Source of the DNA: Phycisphaerales bacterium
GTDB lineage: Bacteria; Planctomycetota; Phycisphaerae; UBA1845; Fen-1342
Length of the DNA stretch: 34,373 nt
Assembly: GCA_003162245.1 (NCBI GenBank)
Contig: PMMM01000176.1
Span: forward strand, 1 to 34,373
Reading direction: 5' to 3'
Part shown: positions 32,574 through 34,373 of the stretch, in pieces
Layout of the letters: each line of letters opens with the position of its first letter
Numbering within the stretch: the stretch's first letter is position 1
Notes under the pieces: model-generated
The model's database searches: none
Seen by the model: the letters and a program-made list of their open reading frames with translations, nothing else
What the model was told of the DNA's origin: nothing
Made by a program: the position numbers and the translations under genes

Positions 32574-33284
32574 CTACAACTGCTCCACCTGCCAGTATTC
32601 GATCTCGATCGGCGTCGGGCGGCCGAAGATCGCCACGATCACCCGCACGGTCCCCTTCTGCGTGTTGATCTCGTCCACCGTGCCCTCGAAGTTCTCGAAC
32701 GGACCCTCGGTCACCTTCACCTTGTCGCCCGGCTTGAACGCCAAGTTCGCCAGCGTCGGCGTGCCCTCAGGCTTGACGGCGGCGGCCAGCATCTTCCTGA
32801 CGTCGTCCAGCGGCATCGGCGAGGGCTTGCCACCCGAGCCGATGAAGTCGCCGACGCCCGTCGTCTCTTTGATGACGAACCAGACGTTTTCAGGGATGCG
32901 GCCGTCTTCGTCGGTGGCCATCTCCACGAACACATAGCCGGGGTAGAGCTTGCGGTGGTACACGCGGGCCGTACCCCCGCGCATCCGCTTCTCGCGCTGG
33001 GTCGGAACCAGGACCCGCCCCACGCGGCCTTCAAGCTGTTCGATCTTGACCTTGCGCTCCAGCGCCTCGCGAACCTGGTCCTCCTTGTTGGAGGCTACCC
33101 GCAGGACGTACCAGTTCATCCCGGGCTGACAGAGGGCGACTTCTTCGGGTCCGTGGGCTGGAGCGGCTGCGGCCGGCGCGGGCGGTGGGACGACTTCCCC
33201 GCCGGCGGGCGTCACCACCGACTCCACGTCCGGCTCCGGCCCGGTGCCTTCGTGCGCGACCTCGTGCTCCGCCGCACTCGTCAT
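32574..33284 (-). CDS. nusG: Transcription termination/antitermination factor NusG with N-terminal extension
   Basis: This 236-aa protein contains the NusG N-terminal domain that binds RNA polymerase ('MNWYVLRVASNKEDQVREAL', 'RVLVPTQREKRMRGG', 'LYPGYVFVEM', 'WFVIKETTGVGDFIG'). A C-terminal KOW domain follows ('FKPGDKVKVTEGPFENFEGTVDEI'). NusG proteins are usually about 180 aa; here about 55 acidic, Pro/Ala-rich residues precede the domain. ATG 33282-33284 is chosen because it overlaps the secE stop (ATGA) and has a GGTGG-type site upstream, whereas the internal Met at the domain border has no visible site. Confidence 0.93.
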   Translation of the reverse strand: MTSAAEHEVAHEGTGPEPDVESVVTPAGGEVVPPPAPAAAAPAHGPEEVALCQPGMNWYVLRVASNKEDQVREALERKVKIEQLEGRVGRVLVPTQREKRMRGGTARVYHRKLYPGYVFVEMATDEDGRIPENVWFVIKETTGVGDFIGSGGKPSPMPLDDVRKMLAAAVKPEGTPTLANLAFKPGDKVKVTEGPFENFEGTVDEINTQKGTVRVIVAIFGRPTPIEIEYWQVEQL

Positions 33285-33817
33285 GATCCACCGCTGCTGA
33301 AGAGTTTCTCGATGAGGTTCATCCGCAACACGCCGACGGCGCTGAAGATCAGAATGAAGGCGAGGTCGACGATGGCGAGGATGAATCCCAGGGCCAGCAC
33401 CGTGACGATGACGACCTTCGTGGCCCCCCACACTTCCCGCCGTGTGGACCAGTTGACCTTCTTCATCTCGCCTTCGGTGGCGGTCATGAACTCGATGATT
33501 TTCTCGTTGCGGCCGACCAGCGCGAAGATGCCGTAGAACGCGGCCAGCATCAGGCCAACCCAGATCGAGGTGCGAATGATGAAGTCGTACTGCTCGCCGA
33601 AGTTGATGAGCTGGATCTGCTCCCGAATGAAGAGCCCTCCGGCCAGCGCCAGGGCGCCGGCCCCCAGCGCCGTGCCCCAGCGCAGCCGCGTGCCCTGCCC
33701 GGGTTTCAGCACGTGAAACGGGCCGCCGCTCGGACGTGCCGCGCGTTCCGGCCGCTCGGCTCGCTCCGGCCGCTGCTCGTCGAACGTCTCGGACTGTCCC
33801 TCGATCGCGTTTGCCAC
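33281..33817 (-). CDS. secE: Preprotein translocase subunit SecE
   Basis: SecE is the essential small inner-membrane subunit that clamps SecY. The 178-aa protein is of the longer, three-helix type: charged N-terminal tail (1-35), membrane helices near 47-64, 80-104 and 135-163. The conserved core 'EGEMKKVNWSTRREVWGATKVVIVTV' comes just before and in the last helix. The start is GTG 33815-33817 with a weak GAGAG upstream; nothing better lies farther out. It is coupled to nusG by a 4-nt overlap and sits after tRNA-Trp in the standard order. Confidence 0.92.
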   Translation of the reverse strand: MANAIEGQSETFDEQRPERAERPERAARPSGGPFHVLKPGQGTRLRWGTALGAGALALAGGLFIREQIQLINFGEQYDFIIRTSIWVGLMLAAFYGIFALVGRNEKIIEFMTATEGEMKKVNWSTRREVWGATKVVIVTVLALGFILAIVDLAFILIFSAVGVLRMNLIEKLFSSGGS

Positions 33818-33895
33818 ACTGCTCTCGCTTTTATCTCACGCCACGTTGGACTCGACTCGCCGCGCTCCCAACCGGGCCCGCGGCTCAGGTCGGAT

Positions 33896-33969
33896 CAGGA
33901 GCGGAGGGACTCGAACCCCCAACCTGCTGATTTGGAATCAGCTGCTCTGCCAAATTGAGCTACGCTCCT
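33896..33969 (-). tRNA. tRNA-Trp (anticodon CCA)
   Basis: A 74-nt cloverleaf with discriminator G. The acceptor pairs AGGAGCG with CGCTCCT, the D stem GCTC with GAGC, and the anticodon stem GCTGA with TCAGC around loop TTCCAAA, giving CCA. The T arm GGGGG-TTCGAGT-CCCTC has one G-T pair. CCA is not encoded. It lies between rpmG and secE, a common place for tRNA-Trp, and is probably cut from the tuf-secE transcript. Confidence 0.96.
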
Positions 33970-34053
33970 TCACAAGCTCTCCGCGGTCGGCCCTGCGCTT
34001 GCAGCGAAAAGAACGCGGACGCCGGGCTGAAACCGGGGGCTGCACGCGGACCG

Positions 34054-34221
34054 CTACTTCCGCTTGATCTTGTGCTTGGTCCGTCGCCGCAAGCGCGGGC
34101 TGTATTTCAACAGCTCGAGCTTGGGCACGCCGCCCAGGACGTTGACCGACGTCCGATAGTTCAGATCGCCGGTCTCCGTGCATTGCAGCCAGACCCGTTC
34201 ACGTTTTTGTGCCTTGGCCAT
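34054..34221 (-). CDS. rpmG: 50S ribosomal protein L33, Cys-poor (C-minus) form
   Basis: This 55-aa protein lies on the minus strand and is easily missed because of its size. It reads 'MAKAQKRERVWLQCTETGD' then 'LNYRTSVNVLGGTPKLELLK', and ends in 'YSPRLRRRTKHKIKRK'. This is the L33 pattern in which 'C.EC' and 'C.RC' zinc pairs are expected; here only the first Cys (residue 14) remains and the second pair is 'SPRL', so it is a non-zinc-binding form. Such forms are often made to spare zinc. The ATG is at 34219-34221 with only a weak purine run upstream. It sits between tuf and tRNA-Trp, as in many bacteria. Confidence 0.93.
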   Translation of the reverse strand: MAKAQKRERVWLQCTETGDLNYRTSVNVLGGVPKLELLKYSPRLRRRTKHKIKRK

Positions 34222-34305
34222 CTTTGATCCGAGCCGTCAACGGCAAAGGGCGCCTCGCGGCACACGAGCCACACAGCTTTCCGTGCGCGCCTCGCCCGTC
34301 CAAAC

Positions 34306-34373
34306 TTACTCCGTGATCTTCGTCACGACGCCCGAGCCGACCGTCCGGCCGCCTTCGCGAATGGCGAAGCGCA
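34306..34373 (-). CDS. tuf: Elongation factor Tu, C-terminal end (runs off window)
   Basis: The frame ends in a TAA at 34306-34308 and translates to 'IREGGRTVGSGVVTKITE', the highly conserved last strand of EF-Tu domain III. EF-Tu carries aminoacyl-tRNA to the ribosome. The position ahead of rpmG, tRNA-Trp, secE and nusG is the standard one. Only 22 residues are visible; the rest lies beyond the window. Confidence 0.93.
   Translation of the reverse strand, partial: RFAIREGGRTVGSGVVTKITE

Overview
This window looks like chromosomal DNA of a high-GC planctomycete, most likely from the Phycisphaerae side of the phylum. Several things point that way together: secreted proteins ending in dockerin-like calcium-loop repeats, Cys-rich 'GACC' repeats, a PEP-CTERM-type tail, a Gfo/Idh/MocA oxidoreductase with a Tat signal next to a double DUF1080 protein, a pseudopilin-like protein with an 'FFDGH' C-terminal motif, and a tuf-rpmG-tRNA-Trp-secE-nusG-rplKAJL cluster that is not followed by rpoB. 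The lineage is inferred from gene content, not from a marker tree.

Layout. 1-4202 (minus strand): a truncated GT39-type membrane glycosyltransferase overlaps tilS by 4 nt. Upstream of them is a VIT/VWA exported protein. A palindromic repeat lies between tilS and the VWA gene, and related copies occur at 5837-5887. 4461-8292 (plus): an S41-type lipoprotein peptidase lacking the usual lysine, a secreted protein of unknown function and an aldehyde dehydrogenase. 8327-10944 (minus): a two-gene unit with a 4-nt overlap, an exported double DUF1080 protein and a Tat-exported Gfo/Idh/MocA oxidoreductase, suggesting 3-keto-glycoside chemistry outside the cytoplasm. 11018-17162 (minus): a strong hairpin, a 1677-residue secreted multidomain protein and a PEP-CTERM-like protein.

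17830-23130 (plus): a secreted DUF187/GHL10-type glycoside hydrolase-like protein, then a translationally coupled pair made of a five-repeat dockerin protein and a degenerate pseudopilin. 23458-28873 (plus, except one tRNA): gltX with an insertion, a TMTC-like membrane/TPR protein, a small lipoprotein, acylphosphatase, tRNA-Arg(CCG) on the minus strand, and an MgtC-family protein. 28905-34373 (minus): a DUF4097 lipoprotein, then, past a strong terminator, the translation cluster rplL, rplJ, rplA, rplK, nusG, secE, tRNA-Trp, rpmG and the 3' end of tuf.

The centre of the window is an outward-facing set: large modular secreted proteins, sugar-processing enzymes and cell-surface attachment tails. 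The right end is housekeeping. The most unusual sequence signals are a strong excess of the tripeptide Asp-Pro-Asn in the secreted proteins, a probable leaderless GTG-start tilS, a palindromic repeat with a compensatory stem change, and the exported oxidoreductase/DUF1080 pair. Many long open frames on the opposite strand, including one of about 5 kb, are codon-bias shadows and are not annotated.
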